The notes: generated by a model from the sequence alone, not told the origin. DNA of 64,000 bases from CAVTWS01 sp963732655 (GCA_963732655.1 CAVTAI010000017.1:1302001-1366000); one strand, 5' to 3'. Shown: positions 17,492 through 27,017, counted from the stretch's first letter. A program made the numbers and translations.

Positions 17492-18406
17492 ATGCGCTTC
17501 GCCATCCAGCACGGCATCGGGGACCCCCGCTGGACGCCCGCCATTCTGTCGCCGGCCGAGACCGTCCGCTGGGCGCAGACCGCCGAGCGGGTCGGCTTCT
17601 CCGCTCTGTCCTTCACCGATCACCCGGCGCCATCGGCCCGGTGGGTCGAGTCGGGCGGCGAGGGGGTGGCCGACCTGTTTACCTCGCTCGGGTTCTGTGC
17701 CGCGGTCACGACGAGCATCAGGCTCCTGTCGTTCGTGCTGCTCCCCAACGCCCGCAATCCGTTCCTGACCGCCCACCAGGTCGCCACCCTCGACCACCTC
17801 AGCGCCGGTCGAGTGACCCTTGGCCTGGGCACCGGCTATCTGAAATCCGAGCTGGTGGCGATGGGCGGCGACCCCACGGATCGGCGCGCCCGGTTCGAGG
17901 AAGCCATGGCCGTGTGCAAGCAGGTGTGGGCCGGGGTGGACGTGACGGTCGAGGCCCGCGGGTACTCGGCTCGTGGCGTGCGTTCGCTGCCCGCGGCGTA
18001 CCAGCGCCCCCACCCGCCGCTGTGGGTGCACGCCAACACCACGTGGGCGACGGAGTGGGTGGTGCGTGAGGGGCAGGGCTGGATCGGCATGATCGTGGGG
18101 CCTGACCGCACCCCGATGCTGCGCACGGTCCCCATCGCGGACATCGAGGCCTTCGGCCGGCGGGCGGCCGACGCCCGGGCGCGGTGCGAAGCCGTCGGCC
18201 GGGACCCGTCGAGCCTCGAGATCATCAGCGTGGGGTTGTGGCCGATGCTCGACATTCGCACCGGGCTGCACGCCGAGCAGATGCGTGACGACATCGGCCG
18301 GCTGGCCGCGCTGGGGACGGATTGGATGGCCTGCCTGACCTGCGGCGACGATCCGGACGCCACCATCGACACCGTCGAGTGGTTCGGTGCCGAGATCATC
18401 CGGTGA
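17492..18406 (+). CDS. LLM-class (luciferase-like) F420-type oxidoreductase
   Basis: The protein is 304 residues with a TIM-barrel pattern of the luciferase-like monooxygenase family. It opens with MRFAIQHGIGDP, has WAQTAERVGFSALSFTDHP, then VLLPNARNPFLTAHQVATLDHLSAGRVTLGLGTGYLK and a late PHPPLWVHANT. In actinobacteria this subgroup (TIGR03619-like) mostly uses F420H2 rather than flavin. The substrate is unknown. Its 3' end overlaps the convergent PadR gene by 11 bases. Confidence 0.85.
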   Translation: MRFAIQHGIGDPRWTPAILSPAETVRWAQTAERVGFSALSFTDHPAPSARWVESGGEGVADLFTSLGFCAAVTTSIRLLSFVLLPNARNPFLTAHQVATLDHLSAGRVTLGLGTGYLKSELVAMGGDPTDRRARFEEAMAVCKQVWAGVDVTVEARGYSARGVRSLPAAYQRPHPPLWVHANTTWATEWVVREGQGWIGMIVGPDRTPMLRTVPIADIEAFGRRAADARARCEAVGRDPSSLEIISVGLWPMLDIRTGLHAEQMRDDIGRLAALGTDWMACLTCGDDPDATIDTVEWFGAEIIR

Positions 18407-19031
18407 GTGGTGACCGGCCGCTGACGAGCATGTCCAGCAGCTCGGCCGCCCGTTGGGTCTGACCTCGGTCGCTCGCCTCGTGCCAGCGTCCGACCTCGTC
18501 CTGGGCGAAGGTCGTCCACCGCTCGGTCAGGTTGAGGAACGCATCGATGTAGGTGGCCCAGAGCAGGTTGAGGTGGAGGCGCTCCGGAAAGGCGACGTCG
18601 CCCTGGGCGTAGACCTCCAGCATCTCTCGGCCCTCGGCGAGCAGGGCGGTGGTCTGGTCCCGGGTCCGTTCGAGTGCACGCACGATGTCGGGCGTGTTTC
18701 CCGCGTCGGCGAACAGCACCCGGAGCAGCACCTCGGCCTCGACCGCGGGGGGTGCGGGCTCGGTGCGCAGCCACGCGACGAGCGCGTCGTGCCCGGCCAG
18801 CGTGATCCGGTAGACCTGCCGGGTGCGGGTGGGGCCGGCCGGCTCCTTGACGATGTCGATGAGACCGGCGGCGGCCAGCCGTTTGGGCTCGGCGTACAGG
18901 CGGCTGGGAGCGGTGGGCCACACGAAACGGAGCGATCGCTGGGACTGCGCGGCCAGCTCGTACGCGGTAAACGAGCGGAGGTCGAGCAAACCGAGGATGG
19001 CGTAGGAGGTGGTGGTCAGCGAGAGGGACAT
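18396..19031 (-). CDS. PadR family transcriptional regulator
   Basis: The protein has 211 residues. The N-terminal winged helix reads TTTSYAILGLLDLRSFTAYELAAQ, with the wing in VYRITLAGHDALVAWL, followed by the C-terminal Vir_act_alpha_C helical dimerisation domain. It is divergent from the DinB-like enzyme gene, and two long palindromes lie immediately before its start. It probably represses itself and the divergent gene and releases on a small ligand. Confidence 0.9.
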   Translation of the reverse strand: MSLSLTTTSYAILGLLDLRSFTAYELAAQSQRSLRFVWPTAPSRLYAEPKRLAAAGLIDIVKEPAGPTRTRQVYRITLAGHDALVAWLRTEPAPPAVEAEVLLRVLFADAGNTPDIVRALERTRDQTTALLAEGREMLEVYAQGDVAFPERLHLNLLWATYIDAFLNLTERWTTFAQDEVGRWHEASDRGQTQRAAELLDMLVSGRSPLTG

Positions 19032-19040
19032 GGTCTTGAC

Positions 19041-19093
19041 ATTACTCCTGACGGGAGTAATGTGTCATTTACTCCTGATAGGAGTAAATGACA
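19041..19093. promoter_or_regulatory. Two palindromic operators between padR and the DinB-like gene
   Basis: Site 1 (19,041-19,061) is ATTACTCC-TGACG-GGAGTAAT with perfect 8-bp arms. Site 2 (19,063-19,093) is a 31-bp palindrome with perfect 13-bp arms TGTCATTTACTCC / GGAGTAAATGACA around TGATA. The sites share the core TTACTCC-N5-GGAGTAA, and their centres are 27 bases apart. They lie 10 to 60 bases before padR and 30 to 80 before the divergent gene, the right place for autoregulation. Confidence 0.85.
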
Positions 19094-19122
19094 CCCTGGG
19101 TGGGTTCGCGAGGAGGTTTCCG

Positions 19123-19896
19123 ATGCACGCTCGTTCGCCGGACATGGCCGCAGTGGCCGACACATGGCATCACATCGGATACGAACGTCTCGTCGAGAAT
19201 GTCGAACGATTCGTCGAGATGACTGGCGCCCTCGACGAGACCGAGCTGAGGGCGACCGTGCCCGGCTCGAACTGGTCGGTGATCGACACGGTCGGCCACA
19301 TCGCCACGGTGTGGCAGAGGTGCACGGTCAACCGTCGCCGCGCGACTACGTGGGATCTCGTCGCCGCTGAAAACGCCGCCGACCTTGCCGCGATCGACCT
19401 CGATGTCGATGTGCTCATCGACGACATCCGGTCGCACACGAAACTCATGGAGCGCGCTCTCGAGCTGCCGGTCGATCTCGAGCTGGCGTTCCATGCCGGG
19501 CAGACGTTGACCGTCGCCGGGGGTTGGGGAAATGCTCTGAACGAGCTGCACGTCCACGGCGACGACGTTCGCCGGGCCGTCGGCTGCCCATGGGCGTTCG
19601 AGGTGGCGGACACCGAACCGTTCTGGCGCTACAGCCTCCGTGTCCTTCCCGGTTTCCTCACCGCCTACGGGGCGTCGGCGTCCGATCGTTGGCTGCTGGA
19701 CTTCGGCTACGAGACGGGGCCGGTCCGGGTCCGTTTCGACCACGGCGCCGTCCACGTCGACGAGGCTGGCCCCTACGTTCCGGACGTCGTGGTCAGAGGC
19801 GACCCCTCCGAGCTCGGCCTCGCCATGGCGTGGGGTCGGCGGGAGACGACCGACCCTATGGTGAGCGAGTTCGCATCCCGGGTCGCGCCGACGTGA
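19123..19896 (+). CDS. Maleylpyruvate isomerase/DinB-like (mycothiol-type) protein
   Basis: This is a 257-residue protein from ATG 19,123, preceded by AGGAGG. It has the DinB four-helix metal site pattern: PGSNWSVIDTVGHIATVWQR, then NELHVHGDDVRRAVGCPW with further His/Glu ligands. A C-terminal alpha/beta domain (WLLDFGYETGPVRVRFD to VVVRGDPSELGLAM) is of the type fused to mycothiol-dependent maleylpyruvate isomerases and sterol-carrier-like modules. It is probably thiol-dependent; the substrate is unknown. Regulated by the adjacent PadR protein, by inference. Confidence 0.75.
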   Translation: MHARSPDMAAVADTWHHIGYERLVENVERFVEMTGALDETELRATVPGSNWSVIDTVGHIATVWQRCTVNRRRATTWDLVAAENAADLAAIDLDVDVLIDDIRSHTKLMERALELPVDLELAFHAGQTLTVAGGWGNALNELHVHGDDVRRAVGCPWAFEVADTEPFWRYSLRVLPGFLTAYGASASDRWLLDFGYETGPVRVRFDHGAVHVDEAGPYVPDVVVRGDPSELGLAMAWGRRETTDPMVSEFASRVAPT

Positions 19897-19968
19897 GTGG
19901 GTGAATCCCGACGGGAGTTCGGTGGCGGTAACGTCCCCGGTCGTTCCTCCGACTCGCGAGGCGATCAC

Positions 19969-20457
19969 ATGACACGGCTTGTCACGCTCCTGTTCTGCCT
20001 CGGTCTGTTGGTGGCCGCTTGCGGCGACGACGACGACGAATCCACGGCGGTCGGGACGGCATCCACGACGACCGCCGCGGCCATCGACGACGGCGCCACG
20101 ACCACGGCTGTTCCTGCGGGCGACGACGTGGCCGAGTCGACGCTGGATGGTTCGTCGGAGACGACAACCGCCGCTCCGGCCTCCGGCGACCTGCTGACCT
20201 CGACCGTGATCGTCATCGATGTCGCCGGTGGTGAGGTGACCGGAGGGGGTCGGTATCGCGTGGCCGTCGGGTCCGCCGTCACCGTGCAGATCACCGCCGA
20301 TGTGGCGGATGAAGTGCACGTGCACGGGTACGACCTCACGACCGACACCGTGCCCGGCGAGGTCGCCTCGATGACCTTCACCGCCGACATCCCCGGCGTG
20401 TTCGAGGTGGAGCTCGAAGCAGCCGGCCTGCCGCTGTTCGAGCTCGAAGTCCAGTAA
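19969..20457 (+). CDS. Lipoprotein with cupredoxin-like domain
   Basis: The protein has 162 residues. The lipobox is LLVAAC, with the cysteine at about residue 18. A low-complexity Asp/Thr/Ala/Ser linker (residues 19-80) is followed by a small beta domain with VHVHGYDLTTD and PGVFEVELEAAGLPLFELEV, the pattern of the cupredoxin-like domain found in EfeO-like and nitrosocyanin-like proteins. A Cys ligand of blue copper sites is not visible, so metal binding is uncertain. Likely anchored on the outer face of the membrane. Confidence 0.7.
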   Translation: MTRLVTLLFCLGLLVAACGDDDDESTAVGTASTTTAAAIDDGATTTAVPAGDDVAESTLDGSSETTTAAPASGDLLTSTVIVIDVAGGEVTGGGRYRVAVGSAVTVQITADVADEVHVHGYDLTTDTVPGEVASMTFTADIPGVFEVELEAAGLPLFELEVQ

Positions 20458-20503
20458 CGCCCCGCAGCTCCAATCAGCCAGCCCCAATTCGGCCAGCACG
20501 AAA

Positions 20504-21388
20504 TCAGTCGGCCCGCTGAGGTGCCGGCTCCGGATCGGGGTGCAGTGTGGCCGCGCCGCGGGTGAGAGGTTCGCCGAGGTGCTGGAGCCGGCCGCCGAAG
20601 ATGAGGGCGCTGAGAAGGAACCAGGTCCATCCGACGACGAGGCCGGCGAGGACATCGGTCATCCAGTGCACGCCGAGCAGGGCTCGTGATGCCGCGACGG
20701 CGAACGAGATGACGGCCGCGAACCCCGCCAGCAGAGCACGAACGGACCGGCGGCGCCGGCGCCCGACGACGAGGGCGAACGCGCACCACGCCGCCGCCGC
20801 GGCCGCAGAGTGGCCGGACGGGAACGACGAACCCGACGCCGACACCAGATGCACCACGTCGGGTCGCTCTCGATCGACCACCAGCTTCAACCCGTTGTTC
20901 ATGATCGAGATGCCGACCAGCACGACGACGAGGAAACCGACCACGTGCAGGTTGCGGCGGGTCGCCACATCGACCGCAGCGACGACGAGAGCGATGATCC
21001 ACACGACGGGATACCCGCCGAGGTCGGTGAGAACGTCGAGGAGACCTGTCGACCGCTCGGTGGCGTTACGGCTACCCCATTCGGCGACGGAGCGATCCCA
21101 CCGGGCCAGACCCGCGCTGGCGTCGACCATGTCGAACAGCAGGCCGACGGCGAGTGCCGCCGCCAGGATCGAACCCAGGCTGATCACCAGCATCAACCCG
21201 CCGGCGACCCGCTCGTCGATCGACCGAGCCGTACGTCCCCATCGCGGATGACTCCCGAGCCAGCGCAGTAGCCAGCGCTCCTCTGCCTCCGGGTCGATCG
21301 GGTCCAGCGAACCCGGGGTCCGCGACGCTCGCCACACGGCGATCGCCGCCACCGCCGCCACGAGCAGGACCGCCAGCGTTACCGGCAT
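20504..21388 (-). CDS. PAP2 family membrane phosphatase
   Basis: The protein has 294 residues and six hydrophobic segments. The three PAP2 motifs are complete: KLVVDRERP, SSFPSGHSAAA and SRALLGVHWMTDV. The reaction is dephosphorylation of a lipid phosphate or undecaprenyl pyrophosphate at the outer face of the membrane. It is the last gene of the tightly packed minus-strand operon starting at 26.8 kb, 7 bases after the DUF1206 stop. Confidence 0.88.
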   Translation of the reverse strand: MPVTLAVLLVAAVAAIAVWRASRTPGSLDPIDPEAEERWLLRWLGSHPRWGRTARSIDERVAGGLMLVISLGSILAAALAVGLLFDMVDASAGLARWDRSVAEWGSRNATERSTGLLDVLTDLGGYPVVWIIALVVAAVDVATRRNLHVVGFLVVVLVGISIMNNGLKLVVDRERPDVVHLVSASGSSFPSGHSAAAAAAWCAFALVVGRRRRRSVRALLAGFAAVISFAVAASRALLGVHWMTDVLAGLVVGWTWFLLSALIFGGRLQHLGEPLTRGAATLHPDPEPAPQRAD

Positions 21389-21395
21389 GACTCGT

Positions 21396-22262
21396 TCACC
21401 CGGCGCCGACGAGCCTCTCGCGAGGCGCCGACACGATGCAGAAGGCTCCGTAGAGAATCAACCCCACGGCCACCACTCCGGCGAGCAGGGCGCCGAGGGT
21501 GGATTCGGTGGCGTTGCGGAGCGCACCGTCGAGACCCTGCGCCTCGCTCGGATCGAAGTGGAGAGCGGCTTGGGCGATGAACCAACCCACGATCACCATC
21601 ATGATGCCGCGGCCAATCCATCCGGCTCGACCCAGGCCCACGATGGTCTGATGGCTGATCGGACCGACACCTCGCGGCTCGAGCTCCCGCTGGAACGCAG
21701 CCGTGGCGCCACGGTGAACAAAGGCGACCCCGATGGCCATCACCACCACGCCGAGCACAGCGACCAACCAGCGTCCACCAGTGGCATCCATGAGGTCACG
21801 GGTGTAACGCTCGACGAGGGCGTCCTCGCTCCCGTCGCTCGTGGTGGTCGTGGTGCCGCGGGCGTACGAGATCGTCGACCACGCCAGACCGGAGTAGACG
21901 ACGACGCTGAGGGCATATCCGGCTCTGGTGGCCCAGGCCGACACCTCGTTGCGAGCCGGGAGGAAGATCGTCACGATACGCCAGATGACGTAGAGGAGCA
22001 GCCCGGCGGCGACCATCCACAAGACCAGCTGGCCGGCGCCCGATTCGGCGATTCGTTCGATCGCCCCCTTCTGGCTCGCCTCGTCGGAACCGGAGTCGGA
22101 GGACTCGGCACGCCGTCGTTCCATGGCCACCGGGACCGCCAGGGCACCCACGAGCAGATAGACGAGTCCTTTGGCGACCCAACCCACGCGAGCGGCCCGC
22201 ACGAGCTGTGGATGGTCGTGCAGGAGGTCGCGGAGCGCGTCGGAACCGCTCAGGGCGCTCAC
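21396..22262 (-). CDS. DUF1206 membrane protein
   Basis: The protein is 288 residues and built from three repeats of about 85 residues. Each repeat is a pair of hydrophobic helices that begins with a GR-type motif: AARVGWVAKGLVYLLVGAL, ATRAGYALSVVVYSGLAW and LGRAGWIGRGIMMVIVGWF. This is the DUF1206 architecture. The function is unknown. The GTG start overlaps the stop of the upstream PAP2 gene (GTGA). Confidence 0.85.
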   Translation of the reverse strand: MSALSGSDALRDLLHDHPQLVRAARVGWVAKGLVYLLVGALAVPVAMERRRAESSDSGSDEASQKGAIERIAESGAGQLVLWMVAAGLLLYVIWRIVTIFLPARNEVSAWATRAGYALSVVVYSGLAWSTISYARGTTTTTSDGSEDALVERYTRDLMDATGGRWLVAVLGVVVMAIGVAFVHRGATAAFQRELEPRGVGPISHQTIVGLGRAGWIGRGIMMVIVGWFIAQAALHFDPSEAQGLDGALRNATESTLGALLAGVVAVGLILYGAFCIVSAPRERLVGAG

Positions 22263-22955
22263 GAACGACCCCGTCGCGGCCGGGTCTCGGGCTCGAGCAG
22301 GTTCAATCTGGCGACGTGGTCAGGGAGCGTTCGGCCCTCGGAAGCCGCCCGGCGGACCGTCTCGCCGACGCCGATCTGGAGCGCACGGTGCACGACCAAG
22401 ATCGATACCGCCCCCAGGGCCATCCCGGCGACCACGTCGATGAGGTGATGCATGCCCCGGTAGGTTCGTGAGGCGGCGACGATCAGGGGAACGATCGAGC
22501 TGTTCGACCGGGGGACGCTCCCGACCGACGATCACACTCGACACCGCGAAGAGCGTCGTCTCGAGGGTCACGGCGACGGCGAGGGAGACGGCGTCGTGCC
22601 AGCGCTTCCACTTCGCGACCATGATGGCCCCGACCACGACGATCAGGCCCACCTTCACCAGCGTCTCGGAGAACCCTGATCCGATCGTCGTCCACGTGTC
22701 CCAGCTGGACGTCCGGTGCTCCTCCAGCCACGCGGCGACATCTCGGTCGGCATCGCCAACCGGACCATCATCGAGGAGCCACAGGTAGAGGTGTCCCAAC
22801 GCTGACCAGGCGGTCAGCAGGAGCACACCCCAGCCGGCCAGCTTCCGAGCCGCTCGCCGGGGGAGCGGCCACACCGCTGCGATGCCGCTCGACTCGCTCG
22901 GCGACGCGAGTCCAGAGTCGGAAGCCGACGAGGTGGTGGTCGTGAGGTCTCTCAT
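22259..22955 (-). pseudogene. PAP2 family phosphatase with internal deletion removing the SGH motif
   Basis: The first 150 residues are a normal PAP2 N-terminus ending with VSSVIVGRERPPVEQLD (motif 1 region). The end, in another frame, reads SIVPLIVAASRTYRGMHHLIDVVAGMALGAV (motif 3). The PSGH segment that should stand between is missing: VEQLD is joined to SIVPL at about 22,486-22,500, a loss of roughly 45-50 bases that also shifts the frame. Without the SGH histidine the enzyme would be inactive. It could be a real deletion or an assembly error. Confidence 0.75.
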
Positions 22956-22960
22956 GATGG

Positions 22961-23842
22961 TCACGCGGCGGGAACGCAGACGGGAATCCGGGCGGGTAGG
23001 ACCCGTACATCGAGCTTGCGCGTCGCCGGGCGATCGCCGCCGTCCATCTCCCAGGGCAGCTTGCGGGCGAGGCGCACCTTGACCTTGGTGGCTCGGGTGG
23101 CGTCGACGAGAGGCGAGGAATCGATGCGGCCGACGGCGGCCCGGAGCCCGACGCGCATCCAATCGAGCCGCCGCTCGGCCGTGACCACGCCGACATCGAG
23201 CACGCCGTCGTCGGGCCGGGATCCGGGGAACAGCTCGAGCCCGCCGAACACCCGACCCATGTTGCCGACGAGCACGCAGGCGGCCGGACCGTCGAACCAC
23301 GGCTTCCCGTCGATCTCGATGGTCACCCGGGTGTTCGGCTCGGTCAGGTGCGACACGGCTGCTCGAACATAGGCCAGGCGTCCGAGTCGGTCCTTGCTGT
23401 CCTCGGCGTCGCGGATCAGGAGGGCATCGAATCCGGTGCCGGCCATCACCGCGAAGTGCTCGCCGTTCATCACTCCGATGTCGATGCGTCGCACGTGACC
23501 CTGGAGAGCAACATCGAGGGCGCCCTCGAGGTTCACCGGCACCCCGAGCCCATGGGCGAGCAGGTTGGCCGTACCTGCGGGCAGCACCGCGACCTCGACC
23601 CGGGATTCGCGTTCGACGATGGCATCGATGCATCGACGCACGGTTCCGTCGCCGCCCCAGACGAGCAGACGGTCGACGCCGCTCTCGAGGAGTTCGCGAG
23701 CCGCCGTGCTGGCGTGTTTGCTCTTGGACACCTCCCGCCAGAGAATGTCGCGATGGCCCCGGTCGGCCAGTGAGCCCCGAAGTCGGTTCACCCCGCCTTC
23801 GAGGGTCTTCTTCGAATGGGCGAGTACGCCGAGGGTCGTCAT
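22961..23842 (-). CDS. Diacylglycerol/sphingosine kinase family protein
   Basis: The protein has 293 residues. The ATP-binding loop is VWGGDGTVRRCIDAIVE, followed by AVLPAGTANLLAHGLGVP and the C-terminal FPGSRPDDGVLDVGVVTA, the DAGK/LCB5 family pattern. Unlike DgkA it is cytosolic and soluble. It would phosphorylate diacylglycerol or another lipid alcohol. It is 6 bases downstream of PhoD and 5 bases upstream of the PAP2 gene, which encodes the opposite activity. Confidence 0.9.
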   Translation of the reverse strand: MTTLGVLAHSKKTLEGGVNRLRGSLADRGHRDILWREVSKSKHASTAARELLESGVDRLLVWGGDGTVRRCIDAIVERESRVEVAVLPAGTANLLAHGLGVPVNLEGALDVALQGHVRRIDIGVMNGEHFAVMAGTGFDALLIRDAEDSKDRLGRLAYVRAAVSHLTEPNTRVTIEIDGKPWFDGPAACVLVGNMGRVFGGLELFPGSRPDDGVLDVGVVTAERRLDWMRVGLRAAVGRIDSSPLVDATRATKVKVRLARKLPWEMDGGDRPATRKLDVRVLPARIPVCVPAA

Positions 23843-23848
23843 GGGTCC

Positions 23849-25538
23849 TCAATCGTCGAGCGGTGCTCCGAGACACGTAGCCAGTTCGGCGGTTTGTGAA
23901 ACCGGTCGGGGGGCGGTCTCGGCGTCGCTCAGCACGATGTGGCGATCCTTTTCGTCGCCGGAGTTGTGGAGGTCGACCGCGGCGCGTCGCCCATCGAGTT
24001 GGAGCAGCGCCGCCGGTCCAGCTCATGGCGAAGCGGATCGCCATCCGCTCACGTTTCACCAACGCATTCCTGATGGGCGAGCAGACGAGTTGATGGATCG
24101 AGCTGACCGGCGGGGGTCGCCCGTCGACTGGACCCAGGGCAGCGGCCGACCGATACGTGAAGTGCACGTCGCCCGACAGGAGGCACACGGTCGCGGGCGG
24201 ATCGCGGCCGTCGGACCGGTCGGGAGTCGAGACGTCACGCAGCAACTCGACGAGCCGGTCGTACGACCTTCGGAAGGCGGGCCAGTCCTCGAGGTCCACC
24301 GATCGGCGAATCCGTTCGCCCCAGCGAACGAACCAGCGGCCCCAGGCCCCCTCGCACACCGCTTCGCTCCATCCTTCGAGATCGTGCAGGAACCCCGGCA
24401 GCAAGACGGGCAGCGACGTGGCCAGCAGCAGGTGATCGCATTCGGTCATGGCGTGATCCACGACCCAGCGCCACTCGTCCTCGTCGACCATCAGGCGGTG
24501 TCCGGGCTCGAGCACGCGGCCGTTCCGGCAGTCGATCACGACCAGACGCACACGCCCGAGGTCTCGGTAGTAGCTGAACCGGTAGCCGCACGGCACCGGG
24601 GTGAAGCGCTCCGAGGCCATGGCCCAGTTCCTCAACAACGTCGTGGCGTCACCCGCCTCGACGAAGGCCGTGAGCATTCCTTCCTCGTGAATCTCGGTCG
24701 GTCCGAGGTTCCCGAGATGCTGATAGATCCAGTACGACATCACGCCGCCGATGACGTGATCCTGCCACCACGGTTCCGTCCTGATGTCGTCGACCCACGA
24801 CGCCGAGATGTTCCAGTCGTCGATCATGTCGTGGTCGTCGAAGATCATGGCCGAGGGCACGGTGGAGAACATCCAGCGTTCGATCTCGGGGGACCAGGAC
24901 TCCTGATAGAGCCACGTGTACTCCTCGAAGTCCGCTACCTCGTAGTTCGACGGGAGGGAGTCGGCGGCGGGCCGGTCCCTGCGTCGCTCCGCGATCCGGG
25001 CCCGGGTCGTCGGCGACGAATCGTCGGCGTACACCTGGTCGCCGAGCAGCAGCAGGAGGTCGGGCCATTCCTCGATGGGTTGGCCGAGCATGGCCAGGCC
25101 CCGTTCTCGCAGGGCGTCGACACCCCGACCGTCGGCGGAGAACTCCAGCTCCAACGTCCACGGCTCCTCGTGCGGGGCGGCGGCGCGGCAGGAGCCGAAG
25201 AGAACCCTCAGCGGCCGTGACGGATCTATGGTTCGTATCGAGCTGGGCGGCAGATCGGAGAGGGGAGTGGGCCAGCAGACGTGTTCGTCGAGTCGTACCT
25301 CGTAGGGGATGATCGTTCCCGGCGTCAGACCATCGACGATGACCAACGCAAAGTGATGGCCCGCCACCGTGAAGGTGCTCGAGCGGTGCCCGAGCACGTC
25401 GACCGAACACGGCCGTGACGTCTCGACCCAGATCGTCGCCGATCGCTCGCCGACATGGCGCAACAACGGACCGAGGACCAGCTCGGCCCGGTCTGTCGCG
25501 CGGGACGCGTCCGTTCCTGACTCACCTCCTGGGCTCAT
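23849..25538 (-). CDS. PhoD-like alkaline phosphatase/metallophosphatase, frameshift near end
   Basis: The protein is about 560 residues. An N-terminal fibronectin-like region (GERSATIWVETS to PGTIIPYEVRLDE) precedes the metallophosphatase domain with FGSCRAA, LLLLGDQVYADD, IFDDHDMIDDWN and CLLSGDVHFTYRSAA, all key metal ligands of the PhoD family. The frame breaks near 24,010: RFAMSWTGGAA continues, one frame over, as LQLDGRRAAVDLHNSGDE and ends at 23,849. PhoD enzymes hydrolyse phosphodiesters and phospholipids; no secretion signal is seen here. ATG 25,538 overlaps the stop of the upstream phosphatase gene (ATGA). Confidence 0.85.
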
Positions 25539-26765
25539 CGCCCATCGCCTTCATCGCAGGCGGAGCGGTCGGGGACGCGGACGTCGGGCGAAGTGGTGAC
25601 GTCCGAGCCGTCCAGGGCTCGGCGCAAGTTCACCACGGTGCCTCCCTCGTCAGTCGTGACGGCGACGGAGTCCATGAGTCGACCCATGATGACCAGCCCT
25701 CGTCCCCGCAACGGATCGACGCTCGGAGTTCGCCACGATCCGTGGTCCCGGACGAGGATCGAGATCTCCTCGTGCGACATGGACACGACGAGGCCGACAT
25801 AGGGTTCGTCCTCGCCACTGACCGGCGAGCTGTGCTCGATGGCGTTGGCCATGGCCTCCGAGATGGCGAGCACGAGGTCGGACACCAGCATCTCGCCGAG
25901 CCCGCGGCGGCCGAACCATTCGCGCAGTGTGGCCCGAACACCGGCGATGCTCGGCATCTGGGCGGGGATCGACACCGTGAAGGTGTCGGGTCCTCGCGCG
26001 GTCACCGACAGCACACAGACGTCGTCGTGCTGCGGCGTGTGCGAGAGCATGGAGCGGCAGAGCCGAGCCACGAAGTCAGTCGAGGAGACATCGTGCCGGG
26101 AGCTGACGCGGAGGCGCTGCAAGCCGCTGTCGATCGATTGGTGGCGCCGCTCGACCAGACCATCGGTGTAGAGCACGAGGCGCTCCGCATCACGCAGGCG
26201 AGCCACCGCTTCGCTCCGGTTCCCGTAGCGCACGCCCAGTGGAGTCGATCTCGCACCCCACAAGAACCGCGTCTCCCCGCGCCCGCTGACGATCAGTGGA
26301 GGCGGGTGGCCGGCGCAGGCGTACCGCATGACGCCGCTGCTCGGGTGGAGCTCGACGTACGCCAGGGTGGCGAGATAGGCGTCCGGCAGCGAGTCGACGA
26401 ACGTGTCGAGCCGGTCGAGGAGCTGTGCGGGAGAGCTGACCGCCGCCAAGGCCCGCGCGGCCCCTCGGAGCTGGGCCATGGCGATGGCGGCTTCGAGCCC
26501 GTGGCCGACGACATCGCCGATCACGAGGCCGATGGCTTGGTTCGGGAGGAGGAAGGCGTCGTGCCAATCGCCCCCGATGTCGAGCGATTCCGTGCCGGGG
26601 AGGTACGCCGCATCGATCTCGATGCCCGGCACGACGGGGAACGAGACGTCGAGCAGTCCGACCTGGAGCTGGTGGGACGCATTGCGTTCCCGCTCGTACA
26701 GCTCGGCGTTGTCGAGGGCGATCGCCGTGCGAGCGACCAGGTCCTTGACGAGGTGGCGACAAGCT
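25535..26765 (-). CDS. PP2C/SpoIIE phosphatase fused to RsbW-type HATPase, cut at the junction
   Basis: The minus strand starts inside a GAF domain end (HLVKDLVARTAIALDNAELYERER, about 26,700-26,765). It then has a SpoIIE phosphatase domain (GGDWHDAF, IGDVVGHGLEAAIAMAQLRG, YACAGHPPPLI, LVLYTDGLVERR) and a C-terminal HATPase_c_2 kinase-like domain (VLAISEAMANAIEHS, DHGSWRTP, RGRGLVIMGRLMD). This GAF-SpoIIE-HATPase order is a typical actinobacterial partner-switching regulator of sigma factors. Upstream of 26,765 the frame becomes meaningless; the 5' part is lost at the assembly junction. It heads the lipid-phosphate operon. Confidence 0.88.
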
Positions 26766-26917
26766 GTCAGCCACTGCTGAATGCGCGGCTGGGCATTGCC
26801 GGTCGTCCACGGAAGGATGCCGTTGAAAACCGCAGGTCATGAGACTGGCGCGGCTCTGGGTTTCCCGCTCCGCGGCGACATTGCTTGAATGCGGCCGCGT
26901 CAAGAAATCGTACAAAT
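26765..26917. other. Junction zone without a supported gene
   Basis: Coding similarity of the actinobacterial phosphatase ends at about 26,765. The bases up to the CRP-type site carry no recognisable gene on either strand, and composition shifts towards alphaproteobacterial intergenic sequence. No repeat, tRNA, att-like duplication or insertion element is visible at the switch. Confidence 0.6.
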
Positions 26918-26935
26918 CTGTGATGGCGATCACAG
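26918..26935 (+). promoter_or_regulatory. Perfect CRP/FNR-family palindrome
   Basis: CTGTGATGGCGATCACAG is an 18-bp perfect palindrome matching the CRP consensus TGTGA-N6-TCACA exactly. It is centred about 91 bases before the ATG of the leader-peptide gene at 27,018. This fits class I activation if the promoter start lies some 25-30 bases before the ATG. Confidence 0.7.
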
Positions 26936-27017
26936 CGCTCCGGCGAAGGCCGCGGATAGTCTGCCCATTACCGGCTGCCATTCCGGCGGTCTAAACCTGA
27001 ACCAACGGAGCAAGCAA

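Noticed and set aside
22320..25538. A 1,072-residue protein starting with PhoD
   Set aside because: After about 24,010 the frame is only the Arg/Pro-rich shadow of the lipid kinase and PAP2 genes; PhoD ends at 23,849 after a one-base shift.
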